The notes below the pieces were generated by a model. The model worked only from the letters and a program-made list of their open reading frames with translations, was not told the DNA's origin and made no database searches. This document shows, piece after piece, positions 6,694 through 12,385 of a DNA stretch of 12,385 bases. This DNA is from CAYPHJ01 sp964410485. Lineage in GTDB: Bacteria; Desulfobacterota; Binatia; UBA9968. Positions within the stretch are counted from its first letter, which is position 1; each line of letters begins with the position of its first letter. The DNA is taken from contig CAYPHJ010000125.1 of the NCBI GenBank assembly GCA_964410485.1, forward strand, positions 1 through 12,385. The letters run 5' to 3'. The translations under genes and the position numbers were made by a program.

Positions 6694-6896
6694 GCCGTTG
6701 CCGCTCCAGTTTTCCACCCGGAGAGCCGAATCGCTGCACAAACCGTCCGGCAGAAGATGGCGCTCCTCAAGAAAACGCAGTCAGTGGGGGGAAAGTGCAA
6801 TGACTCACCACCGTCGGTGGAGAAAAATCTGGCGAGCCCGATAGCGATGTGCTATGGTGCGGCGGTTTTAGCTTTACAATTGTGAGAGAGATTGAA

Positions 6897-7553
6897 ATGG
6901 GAGTAAAAATTGCGCGCTCTCGGATTTGGCTCATTGGTTGTGCGCTGAGCGCGTTGTTTTTGGCCATCTCCTCGTGTTCGTTGCGGGCAAATATTCCGAC
7001 GGTCTCCGACAAATCTATCGAGCGCCTGGTAACGGCCGAAGCCCAACGCATCGTGGCGGTGAGCGAGGATAGAGGACATTTTGCCGATTATCGCATACTG
7101 CTCTCGGATTTCCCCCGCAGGGATATTCTGGGCATGAGCATTGGCAATCGGCGGATTTACATAAGCCACGAGCTCGGAAGACTTGCTTCCGGCCACCGTT
7201 TTTACCTCTGGCTCCTCAGACAGACTTTGGCGCACGAGATCGCGCATGAGACCGCCGGCCATGCGGAGGGCGCCCGGGCTTCAGGTTTTAACCGTTTGCC
7301 GCCTGGCCAAGGAGTGAACGGCACCGATATAGGGCTCCCAGCCTACGTACGGTTTCACCACTATTCGTTAGACAAAGAGCTGGAGGCGGATTTAAAAGGC
7401 CTCGCTTACTGGCGCGAGCTACAATGGGATTGCCGAATTTGGGTTGGCATCTTGAAACATTTTCAGCGACACGATTACGCTGGCGGTATTTCCCATCCCA
7501 CCGACCAACGGTTGCGCCAGGCAGAGAGGGTCTGCCAACCGTCGCGTGATTGA
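6897..7553 (+). CDS. M48-type zinc metalloprotease, lipoprotein
   Basis: From the ATG at 6897 the product has 218 residues. The N-terminus is a lipoprotein signal: RSRIWLIGCALSALFLAISSC, lipobox cysteine about C27. The zinc site is HEIAH (113-117), extended as LAHEIAHETAGH. A downstream ELEAD (161-165) matches the M48 ExxAD motif whose glutamate is the third ligand, and SHPTDQR (199-205) matches the HPxxxxR motif of the family. This combination supports a small periplasmic or outer-membrane-facing M48 peptidase, possibly in envelope protein quality control like LoiP/YcaL or BepA, but without TPR repeats. The start at 6897 has GAGAG 6 bases upstream; an ATG at 6849 would spoil the signal. It is divergent from the TctC gene and converges with the small lipoprotein gene. 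Its partner or substrate is unknown. Confidence 0.85.
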   Translation: MGVKIARSRIWLIGCALSALFLAISSCSLRANIPTVSDKSIERLVTAEAQRIVAVSEDRGHFADYRILLSDFPRRDILGMSIGNRRIYISHELGRLASGHRFYLWLLRQTLAHEIAHETAGHAEGARASGFNRLPPGQGVNGTDIGLPAYVRFHHYSLDKELEADLKGLAYWRELQWDCRIWVGILKHFQRHDYAGGISHPTDQRLRQAERVCQPSRD

Positions 7554-7597
7554 AACCGGGCATTAAATTACACGCCCACTACGGCGCAGACCCTCTC
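7524..7597. repeat. Long inverted repeat spanning the protease 3' end and the convergent spacer
   Basis: GAGAGGGTCTGC (7524-7535), inside the last codons of the protease gene, pairs perfectly over 12 bases with GCAGACCCTCTC (7586-7597); 50 bases lie between. Outer ACCAAC (7504-7509) and GTTGGT (7605-7610) could extend it, and CAACCG (7535-7540) with CGGTTG (7603-7608) gives an alternative pairing. It may form a 3'-end structure protecting or ending the transcripts from either side. Confidence 0.6.
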
Positions 7598-7622
7598 GAG
7601 ATCGGTTGGTGCGGCATGCAAA

Positions 7623-7853
7623 TCAGTAAATGATCGATCCGCGTTCGATTTCTTGCTTGCGGTCCTCGTACTGCTCTCGCGTGATTCGCCCGGCTTTGAA
7701 ATCGTCCTCCAGCTGATTCAATTGCTGTCTGGCTCGAAGCTCGTAGCCTGCCCCGGCGCCCAGCGCCCCGGTAGCGGCTCCGCCCCAGAACTGCGGACTA
7801 CAGCCGGCCGCCATTACTCCGACCAGGAAGAATGCTAAAAGCGTAACTTTCAT
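7623..7853 (-). CDS. Small lipoprotein with a SHOCT-like C-terminal motif
   Basis: The product has 76 residues. MKVTLLAFFLVGVMAAGC is a classical lipoprotein signal, with lipobox AAGC and lipid cysteine at 18. A glycine-rich stretch GGAATGALGAGAG follows, of the glycine-zipper kind seen in small outer-membrane lipoproteins. The C-terminal LEDDFKAGRITREQYEDRKQEIE matches the short SHOCT pattern (leucine-rich helix, acidic-aromatic residues, G-x-IT-x-E-x-(F/Y)). The start is fixed by AAAGGAGG 7 bases upstream of the ATG. It converges with the M48 lipoprotein gene, so a shared envelope role is possible but not shown. The exact function is unknown. Confidence 0.8.
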   Translation of the reverse strand: MKVTLLAFFLVGVMAAGCSPQFWGGAATGALGAGAGYELRARQQLNQLEDDFKAGRITREQYEDRKQEIERGSIIY

Positions 7854-8153
7854 TTGGAAACCTCCTTTGATAGCGCGGGTATATCGCGCAAGTCTTTGTG
7901 CTGCTAAGGCTAAACCGCAAATTTCATACCGGAGAGGTTAACATTGCTTTTTTCTTTTAGAACTCAAGAGGTAGGCGCGTTGATCGTCTCAACATGTACG
8001 AGTGCTGCAATGACGAAAGTCCCGAATTCAGGACAGCACCTTCTGCTCAACTGCTGAGCCCACCGCGCTGTTCGACGGAAATGATCAGGCGGTGATCTCG
8101 GCTGGTTCGGGCGAAGTGATTTGGACCGCCGGATGTGTTATTGGAAATTTGCC
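7854..8153. other. Non-coding stretch between the small lipoprotein and yggS
   Basis: This 300-base spacer separates divergent genes and must hold promoters for both. It contains the ribosome site of the minus-strand gene, a small hairpin (GCGCG 7873-7877 with CGCGC 7885-7889, loop of 7) and a T-rich run near 7945-7960. I could not find a convincing -35/-10 pair for either direction, nor a coding frame that looks real. Confidence 0.6.
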
Positions 8154-8846
8154 ATGCTTGACATTGCCGCAAACTGCCGGGCCGTGCTTGAGCGTATAGC
8201 CGAGGCGGCGCTTCGAACGAATCGAAACCCCGCCGAAATCAAGCTCCTCGCTGCAGCAAAGTCCCGCAACGTAAATTCCATACGCGCAGCCGCCAGCGCA
8301 GGCGTTCGACTAATCGGCGAGAACTACGTCCAGGAAGCAAGGGCAAAAAAGAAACACATCGATGATCGAGTTGAGTGGCACATGATCGGTCACCTCCAGC
8401 GCAATAAGGCCAGATCTGCGATCGAGCTGTTCGATGTGATCGAGTCGCTGGACAGCCTCGAGCTGGCGCGCGGCCTAGACAACGAAGCCCGCAAGCAAGG
8501 ACGAAAGGTCCGCAGTTTTGTTGAAGTCAATCTGGCTGGCGAAGAGTCCAAATTCGGTTTAAAGAAAGATAAGGTTCTCAAGCTGCTGATCGAAATGGGT
8601 GCGTTACCGAATTTGCACATCGAAGGCTTGATGACAGTTCCGCCTTTTAGAGAAAATGTGGAAGACGTGCGGCCTTTTTTTCGGCAGCTCAGAGAGCTAC
8701 AACAGACGCTCAGCGAAGAACAATTGCCGAACGTGGAGCTTAAGGAGCTGTCAATGGGAATGACTCACGATTATATCGTGGCGATCGAGGAAGGAGCCAC
8801 AATCGTACGCATCGGTACGGCTCTCTTTGGGCCGCTGGAGTCATAG
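8154..8846 (+). CDS. yggS: YggS/PLPBP-family pyridoxal phosphate homeostasis protein
   Basis: This 230-residue cytoplasmic PLP-binding protein acts in vitamin B6 and amino-acid balance rather than as a known enzyme. Family landmarks are in order: IKLLAAAKSR with the PLP lysine K36, GVRLIGENYVQEA, EWHMIGHLQRNKAR, VEVNLAGEESKFGL, IEGLMTVPP and the C-terminal LSMGMTHDYIVAIEEGATIVRIGTALFG. Length matches single-domain fold-type III members. The ATG at 8154 is preferred because homologues begin at this point (MLDIAANCRAVLERI); in-frame ATG at 8133 and TTG at 8121 would add an unusual tail. The ribosome site is weak. The stop codon abuts the yggT start, a pairing conserved in many bacteria. Confidence 0.93.
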   Translation: MLDIAANCRAVLERIAEAALRTNRNPAEIKLLAAAKSRNVNSIRAAASAGVRLIGENYVQEARAKKKHIDDRVEWHMIGHLQRNKARSAIELFDVIESLDSLELARGLDNEARKQGRKVRSFVEVNLAGEESKFGLKKDKVLKLLIEMGALPNLHIEGLMTVPPFRENVEDVRPFFRQLRELQQTLSEEQLPNVELKELSMGMTHDYIVAIEEGATIVRIGTALFGPLES

Positions 8847-9146
8847 ATGTTCGTTGTTGCAAACTTCTTGACGGCCTTGGCCCAAGTGCTGGACTACGTG
8901 CTATGGGCTTACATCTGGATTCTGCTGGCCCGGGTTGTGGTCTCCTGGGTTGACGCCGATCCGTACAACCCCATCGTTCGTTTTCTCTATAGCGCCACCG
9001 AGCCGGTGCTTGAGCGAGTCCGTCGAGTGCTGCCGCTTCACGCAGCAGGGTTCGATTTTTCGCCGATTGTGGTATGGATTGCAATCATCTTTCTACGGCA
9101 TTTCGCAGTCCGCTCACTCTATGATTTGGCCCATGCGCTTAGATGA
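8847..9146 (+). CDS. yggT: YggT-family inner-membrane protein
   Basis: The product has 99 residues with two hydrophobic segments (about 5-30 and 70-90) separated by the family's DADPYNPIVRFLYSATEPVLERVRRVLP block. The motif NP-x(2)-R-x(3)-(S/A)TEP-(V/L)L-x-(P/R)-x-R is a hallmark of YggT/Ycf19-like proteins. In plastids and some bacteria, relatives help in membrane or division-linked assembly; the bacterial role is uncertain. The ATG directly follows the yggS stop with no gap, so it is very likely co-translated. A proC gene, often found in this cluster, is absent here. Confidence 0.9.
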   Translation: MFVVANFLTALAQVLDYVLWAYIWILLARVVVSWVDADPYNPIVRFLYSATEPVLERVRRVLPLHAAGFDFSPIVVWIAIIFLRHFAVRSLYDLAHALR

Positions 9147-9150
9147 CCTG

Positions 9151-9193
9151 CAATGAACGAACTCGGGCGTCGCTCGATGCCGCCCTTTCATTG
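9151..9193. repeat. Imperfect hairpin after yggT
   Basis: CAATGAA (9151-9157) pairs with TTCATTG (9187-9193), and inside it GGGCG (9165-9169) pairs with CGCCC (9181-9185). It begins 4 bases after the yggT stop. No T-run follows, so it could be a factor-dependent end or a 3' stabiliser separating yggST from the aldehyde dehydrogenase gene. Confidence 0.45.
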
Positions 9194-9250
9194 TGAAATA
9201 ACAGGAGCCAGTTTACGTCACGTTGAGAAAACCAAGGGAGGAACGCTAAC

Positions 9251-10669
9251 GTGAAAATGTTCGTTGCCGGAAATTGGGTTGACAAGTCCGCTAAGATCGA
9301 GGTCAAAAATCCATTTGATGGCGCAGGCATCGATACCGTGCCGAAGGCCGACGCGAGCGATCTCGAGAGAGCACTGGCTTTCGCGGAACGTGGCGCTAAA
9401 GTGACGGGCAAGCTTTCGGGCTACGAGCGCTGGAAAATTCTCCGCAAGGCGGCGGATCTTATGTCTGCGCGCAACGAAGATCTGGGACAGCTCATTTCGC
9501 GCGAAGAAGGCAAAGTCATTGCCGAAGGGCGCGGAGAAGCAAGCCGAGCCGTAGAAACGATTATGGGGTCGGCCGAGGAAGCCAAGCGCATTCACGGTGA
9601 AACGGTGCCCTTGGACGGCGATCCGGTGGGAAGGCAAAAACTGGGGTTTACGTTGCGGGTGCCGTGCGGAGTGGTCGCTGCCGTGACTCCTTTTAATTTC
9701 CCGCTCAACCTTGTGTGCCACAAAGTGGGGCCAGCTCTGGCCGCCGGTAATTCCGTGATTATCAAGCCGGCCTCCGACACCCCGCTTTCTGCCTTGAAGC
9801 TGACCGAGATCCTGCTCGAATCGGGATTGCCGCCGGAGGGAATTCAATGTCTCACCGGACCCGGCGGCGAAATCGGCGACGCTCTTGTAGCCGATCGGCG
9901 GGTGCGCAAAGTCACCTTCACGGGCAGCCGCGAGATCGGAGACCGAATCTGCCGCATCGCCGGCATCAAGAAAGTCACTATGGAGCTTGGCTCCAACAGT
10001 CCCCTCATCATCATGCCGGATGCAGACCTGGACAAAGTGGCGGCGGCGGTGGTCACGACCGGCTACGGCAATGCCGGGCAGACCTGCATCTCGACCCAGA
10101 GGGTTTTGACGTCAAGGCGCGTTTACGGCGACCTCGTCGGGATATTACAACCAAAGGTGGAGGCGCTCACTACGGGGAACCAACTGGATGAAAAATCGAA
10201 AGTTGGACCGATGGTGAAGGAAAGTGAAGCAGTTCGGGTCGAGAACTGGATCAATGAAGCGGTGTCGAGTGGTGCTCGCCTGGTGGTCGGCGGCGGCAGG
10301 CGCGGCGCAATTTATCGGCCGGCTGTCATTGCTGACGCGAAGCCGCAGATGCGGATTTGCCGGGAAGAATTATTCGGACCGGCCGTGGCCCTCAGCCCTT
10401 TCGACACTATCGATGAGGCAATCGCCTTAGCCAACGACAGTGTTTACGGCCTTGCAGCGGGAATCTTTACGGAGAACATCGACTGGGCCATGAAATTTGC
10501 ACGTGAAGCAGAAGCGGGCAATCTGCACATCAATTGGGGGCCGCAGTGGCGCGTTGATTTAATGCCTTACGGGGGGCTGAAGGATTCCGGCTTCGGTAAG
10601 GAGGGGCCGCGCTACGCGGTGGAAGAAATGACGGAACTCAAGATGGTTGTTTTTCATCTGAATTCTTAG
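9251..10669 (+). CDS. NAD(P)-dependent aldehyde dehydrogenase family protein
   Basis: This 472-residue enzyme of the ALDH superfamily oxidises an aldehyde to the acid or an acyl ester. Visible landmarks: TPFNFPLN with the oxyanion asparagine N149, IKPAS with cofactor-binding lysine K172, FTGSREIGD (223-231) of the Rossmann fold, general base E245 in MELGSNSP, and catalytic C279 in NAGQTCIS. EELFGPAVAL and GLKDSGFGKEG complete the set. ELGSNSP instead of the usual ELGGK(N/S)P, with the short length, points to the poorly characterised y4uC/RL0313-like or lactaldehyde/phosphonoacetaldehyde-like branch; this subfamily call is tentative. The GTG at 9251 is preferred over ATG at 9257 because GGGAGG lies 9 bases upstream of it. 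It sits between yggT and rph, 3 bases from the latter, so rph may be transcribed with it. Substrate unknown. Confidence 0.9.
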   Translation: MKMFVAGNWVDKSAKIEVKNPFDGAGIDTVPKADASDLERALAFAERGAKVTGKLSGYERWKILRKAADLMSARNEDLGQLISREEGKVIAEGRGEASRAVETIMGSAEEAKRIHGETVPLDGDPVGRQKLGFTLRVPCGVVAAVTPFNFPLNLVCHKVGPALAAGNSVIIKPASDTPLSALKLTEILLESGLPPEGIQCLTGPGGEIGDALVADRRVRKVTFTGSREIGDRICRIAGIKKVTMELGSNSPLIIMPDADLDKVAAAVVTTGYGNAGQTCISTQRVLTSRRVYGDLVGILQPKVEALTTGNQLDEKSKVGPMVKESEAVRVENWINEAVSSGARLVVGGGRRGAIYRPAVIADAKPQMRICREELFGPAVALSPFDTIDEAIALANDSVYGLAAGIFTENIDWAMKFAREAEAGNLHINWGPQWRVDLMPYGGLKDSGFGKEGPRYAVEEMTELKMVVFHLNS

Positions 10670-10672
10670 CCA

Positions 10673-11407
10673 ATGCGGTCGCAAGGACGAAAGTCACAAC
10701 AACTGAGACCTCTGGGCATCACGCCCGGGTACATCAAGACCGCGGATGGGTCGGTCTTGATCGAAATTGGAGACACGCGCGTTATATGCACCGCCAAACT
10801 GGAAGAGCGAGCCCCAGCCTTCCTGCGCAATAGCGGGCAAGGTTGGATCACCGCGGAATATGGAATGCTGCCAGGTTCCTCACAGGTGCGCATCGGGCGC
10901 GAGGCTGCGCGAGGCAAGATCGGTGGCCGAACGCACGAGATCCAGAGGCTGATTGGCCGAAGTTTGCGCGCGGTTGCGGATCTGCGAGTCTTTGGTGAAA
11001 GAACCGTGTGGATCGACTGCGATGTGATCCAGGCTGACGGCGGGACGCGCACGGCGTCTGTGAGCGGAGCTTACGTGGCTTTGGCGCAAGGGGTCCGGCA
11101 CTGGATCAAGCATGGCCTCATTGGCAGCGATCCCTTGAAGGATTGCGTAGCTGCGGTGAGCGTAGGCATCGTAGATGGGAAAGTCCTATTGGACCTGTCG
11201 TATGACGAAGACAGCCGGGCTGCCGTTGATATGAATTTTGTAATGACCGGCAGGGGAAAGTTTGTCGAAGTTCAGGGAACGGCAGAAAGCGCGCCGTTCA
11301 CGAAAAAGCAAATGGAGCGCATGGCCGATATGGCCGAGCAGGGAATCCGCGAGATCATCAAAGCGCAGAAAAGAGTGCTGGCATCCTTCGTTGAGCCAAA
11401 CCAATGA
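10673..11407 (+). CDS. rph: Ribonuclease PH (phosphate-dependent tRNA 3' exonuclease)
   Basis: RNase PH trims tRNA precursors at the 3' end, using phosphate and releasing nucleoside diphosphates, as a hexameric ring in the cytoplasm. The 244 residues match the family: MRSQGRKSQQLRPLGITPGY at the start, then GSVLIEIGDTRVICTA, GWITAEYGMLPGS and EAARGKIGGRTHEIQRLIGRSLRAV (R86 region). IDCDVIQADGGTRTAS (114-129) is the phosphate-binding loop, and LDLSYDEDSRAAVDMN (173-188) carries the two catalytic-site aspartates (D180, D186). The length is full. The start lies 3 bases after the aldehyde dehydrogenase stop with no clear ribosome site, suggesting translational coupling. It overlaps rdgB by 4 bases, a conserved pairing. 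A tRNA cluster, its natural substrate, lies 660 bases downstream. Confidence 0.96.
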   Translation: MRSQGRKSQQLRPLGITPGYIKTADGSVLIEIGDTRVICTAKLEERAPAFLRNSGQGWITAEYGMLPGSSQVRIGREAARGKIGGRTHEIQRLIGRSLRAVADLRVFGERTVWIDCDVIQADGGTRTASVSGAYVALAQGVRHWIKHGLIGSDPLKDCVAAVSVGIVDGKVLLDLSYDEDSRAAVDMNFVMTGRGKFVEVQGTAESAPFTKKQMERMADMAEQGIREIIKAQKRVLASFVEPNQ

Positions 11408-12024
11408 CGGAACTACTGGTGGCCACAACCAACCGTGGAAAGCTTGCGGAGGTCGAATCCTTTCTTCGCCGACTGCCCCTAACGGTCGTCACGCTAGAAA
11501 GCCTTGGCGATTGGCCCGCGATCATTGAAGACGGCTGCAGTTTTGAAGAAAACGCGTTCAAAAAAGCCAAAGTGTTGGCAGCCTATTCGGGTTACCTGAC
11601 GCTGGCCGATGATTCCGGCTTGGAAGTAGACGCGTTGAATGGAGCGCCGGGCGTCTATTCGGCGCGTTATGCGGACGAGAAGAGTGATGACCGAAGAAAT
11701 AACGAAAAATTGCTCCAAGCGCTGAAGGATATCCCCAGGGAAAAGCGTGGCGCGAGGTTTGTATGCGTTTTAGCCCTCTGCGAACCCGAAGCCTTTGGTG
11801 GCAGGCACTGGATTTTGCGCGCATCTTGCGAAGGGCGCATTGCCTGCAGGCCGAAAGGAAATGAGGGGTTCGGCTACGACCCGATTTTTTTTTATCCCCA
11901 GCTGGGTAAGACGTTTGGGGAGATCGACCGGGAGGTCAAAGCCACTGTAAGTCATCGCGGGAAGGCACTACAAAAGCTTGTTGCGCTGCTGCCGTCCGTT
12001 CTCGAAACCAAGGCAAAAACTTGA
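11404..12024 (+). CDS. rdgB: dITP/XTP pyrophosphatase (RdgB/HAM1 family)
   Basis: This house-cleaning enzyme hydrolyses dITP, ITP and XTP to monophosphates, keeping deaminated purines out of DNA and RNA. The 206 residues contain LVATTNRGKLAEV (substrate loop, 5-17), FEENAFKKAKVLA, LADDSGLEVDALNGAPGVYSARYA (67-90, with the metal-binding and catalytic DDSG), GFGYDPIF (residues about 155-162) and the ending EVKATVSHRGKALQKL with the SHR signature. The ATGA overlap with the rph stop implies coupled translation. The -35 box of the tRNA promoter overlaps the stop codon. Confidence 0.96.
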   Translation: MTELLVATTNRGKLAEVESFLRRLPLTVVTLESLGDWPAIIEDGCSFEENAFKKAKVLAAYSGYLTLADDSGLEVDALNGAPGVYSARYADEKSDDRRNNEKLLQALKDIPREKRGARFVCVLALCEPEAFGGRHWILRASCEGRIACRPKGNEGFGYDPIFFYPQLGKTFGEIDREVKATVSHRGKALQKLVALLPSVLETKAKT

Positions 12025-12048
12025 TTTCGCGAACTCCCCATGTAGAAT
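12021..12048 (+). promoter_or_regulatory. Promoter of the tRNA cluster
   Basis: TTGATT (12021-12026) and TAGAAT (12043-12048) are separated by 16 bases. The -10 matches the consensus at five of six positions and is preceded by TG. Transcription would start near 12055, about a dozen bases before tRNA-Pro. The -35 overlaps the rdgB stop codon. Confidence 0.6.
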
Positions 12049-12066
12049 AGCCCCTGTTCGTGTTAA

Positions 12067-12143
12067 CGGGGCGTAGCGCAGCCTGGTAGCGCACCTGCCT
12101 TGGGAGCAGGGGGTCGGAAGTTCAAATCTTCTCGCCCCGACCA
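12067..12143 (+). tRNA. tRNA-Pro (anticodon UGG)
   Basis: The full cloverleaf can be folded by eye. The acceptor stem CGGGGCG (12067-12073) pairs with CGCCCCG (12133-12139), followed by discriminator A and encoded CCA (12141-12143). The anticodon stem is CCTGC/GCAGG with loop CTTGGGA, giving anticodon TGG at 12101-12103. The T loop is TTCAAAT. It reads proline CCN codons, mainly CCA and CCG. Confidence 0.96.
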
Positions 12144-12151
12144 TCTTACAA

Positions 12152-12179
12152 GTTGCCAGTGATCAGTTGGCAGTCATCA
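12152..12179. repeat. Tandem 14-base repeat built of 7-base words, in the tRNA spacer
   Basis: GTTGCCAGTGATCA (12152-12165) is directly followed by GTTGGCAGTCATCA (12166-12179), with two differences. Read on the - strand from 12180 it is a 7-base-period series: CTGATGA, CTGCCAA, CTGATCA, CTGGCAA. It begins 9 bases after the tRNA-Pro CCA end. TGCCA (12154-12158) and TGGCA (12168-12172) are also inverted copies. Confidence 0.7.
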
Positions 12180-12240
12180 GCAGCAGGCGGCGAGCTTCGG
12201 GAACTCGACACTGCTTGTTGGCAACCGGTTAGTGATTCTG

Positions 12241-12317
<77 letters not shown>

Positions 12318-12331
12318 GCGTAGTTGATTGC

Positions 12332-12385
12332 GGTGAGTGTAGCTCAACGGTTAGAGCACTGGACTGTGGCTCCAGGGGTTGAGGG
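12332..12385 (+). tRNA. tRNA-His (anticodon GUG), cut by the window end
   Basis: The 5' part is visible: a G at the -1 position (12332) typical of tRNA-His, acceptor strand GTGAGTG (12333-12339), D arm GCTC...GAGC, and anticodon stem CTGGA/TCCAG with loop CTGTGGC, anticodon GTG at 12366-12368. The T arm and 3' acceptor strand lie beyond the window, so the gene is partial here. Confidence 0.93.

Noticed and set aside
6808..6820. Small palindrome CCACC-GTC-GGTGG upstream of the protease gene
   Set aside because: A 5-base stem with a 3-base loop is expected by chance in GC-rich DNA; no second copy is seen, so no operator is claimed.
6830..6858. Promoter for the protease gene (TGGCGA and TATGGT)
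   Set aside because: The spacing is right, but the -35 matches only three of six positions, too weak to list as a feature.
8121..8153. Longer YggS start at TTG 8121 or ATG 8133
   Set aside because: The extra residues do not resemble the family N-terminus, which begins at the ATG at 8154.
9218..9847. A 209-codon - strand frame over the aldehyde dehydrogenase start
   Set aside because: It is a shadow of a gene with all catalytic motifs on the + strand; no ribosome site or recognisable domain.

Overview
The window (12,385 bases) looks like chromosomal DNA from an uncultured, moderately GC-rich Gram-negative bacterium. Three secretion or lipoprotein signals, a YggS-YggT pair, RdgB, RNase PH and tRNA genes with encoded CCA ends fit a proteobacterium-like genome. 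The mix of a Dpp-type ABC operon with a lone TctC/Bug binding protein is common in environmental lineages such as Desulfobacterota, Binatota, Rokubacteria or Tectomicrobia. I cannot place it more precisely from sequence alone. No plasmid, phage, transposase or CRISPR feature is visible.

Left part (1-4818, + strand): a peptide/nickel-type ABC transporter operon in the order ATPase (DppF/OppF type), periplasmic binding protein, permease DppB, permease DppC. The partner ATPase (DppD type) probably lies just upstream of the window. The spacers around dppB are unusual: 2783-2870 carries 7-base-period words in inverted halves, and 3825-3924 carries a 9-base-phased array of four GTTCAANNN units followed by five NNNTTGAAC-like units.

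Middle part (4901-7853): a small membrane-anchored hypothetical protein (+) converges on an orphan TctC/Bug-type solute-binding protein (-). The 5' leader of the TctC gene contains the in-frame C-terminal remnant of a second TctC-like gene, below a good promoter. Divergent from it is a small M48-type metalloprotease lipoprotein (+), which converges on a 76-residue SHOCT-like lipoprotein (-).

Right part (8154-12385, + strand): yggS and yggT abut. They are followed by an aldehyde dehydrogenase, rph (RNase PH) and rdgB (dITP/XTP pyrophosphatase), the last three tightly packed. A promoter overlapping the rdgB stop codon then leads into a tRNA cluster: Pro(UGG), Arg(UCU), and His(GUG) cut by the window end. 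RNase PH matures tRNA 3' ends and RdgB cleans the nucleotide pool, so this part is housekeeping.

I see no convincing new multi-gene system. What merits a second look is the non-coding material: three spacers with short-period, inversion-symmetric word repeats, several long hairpins, and the TctC gene remnant.
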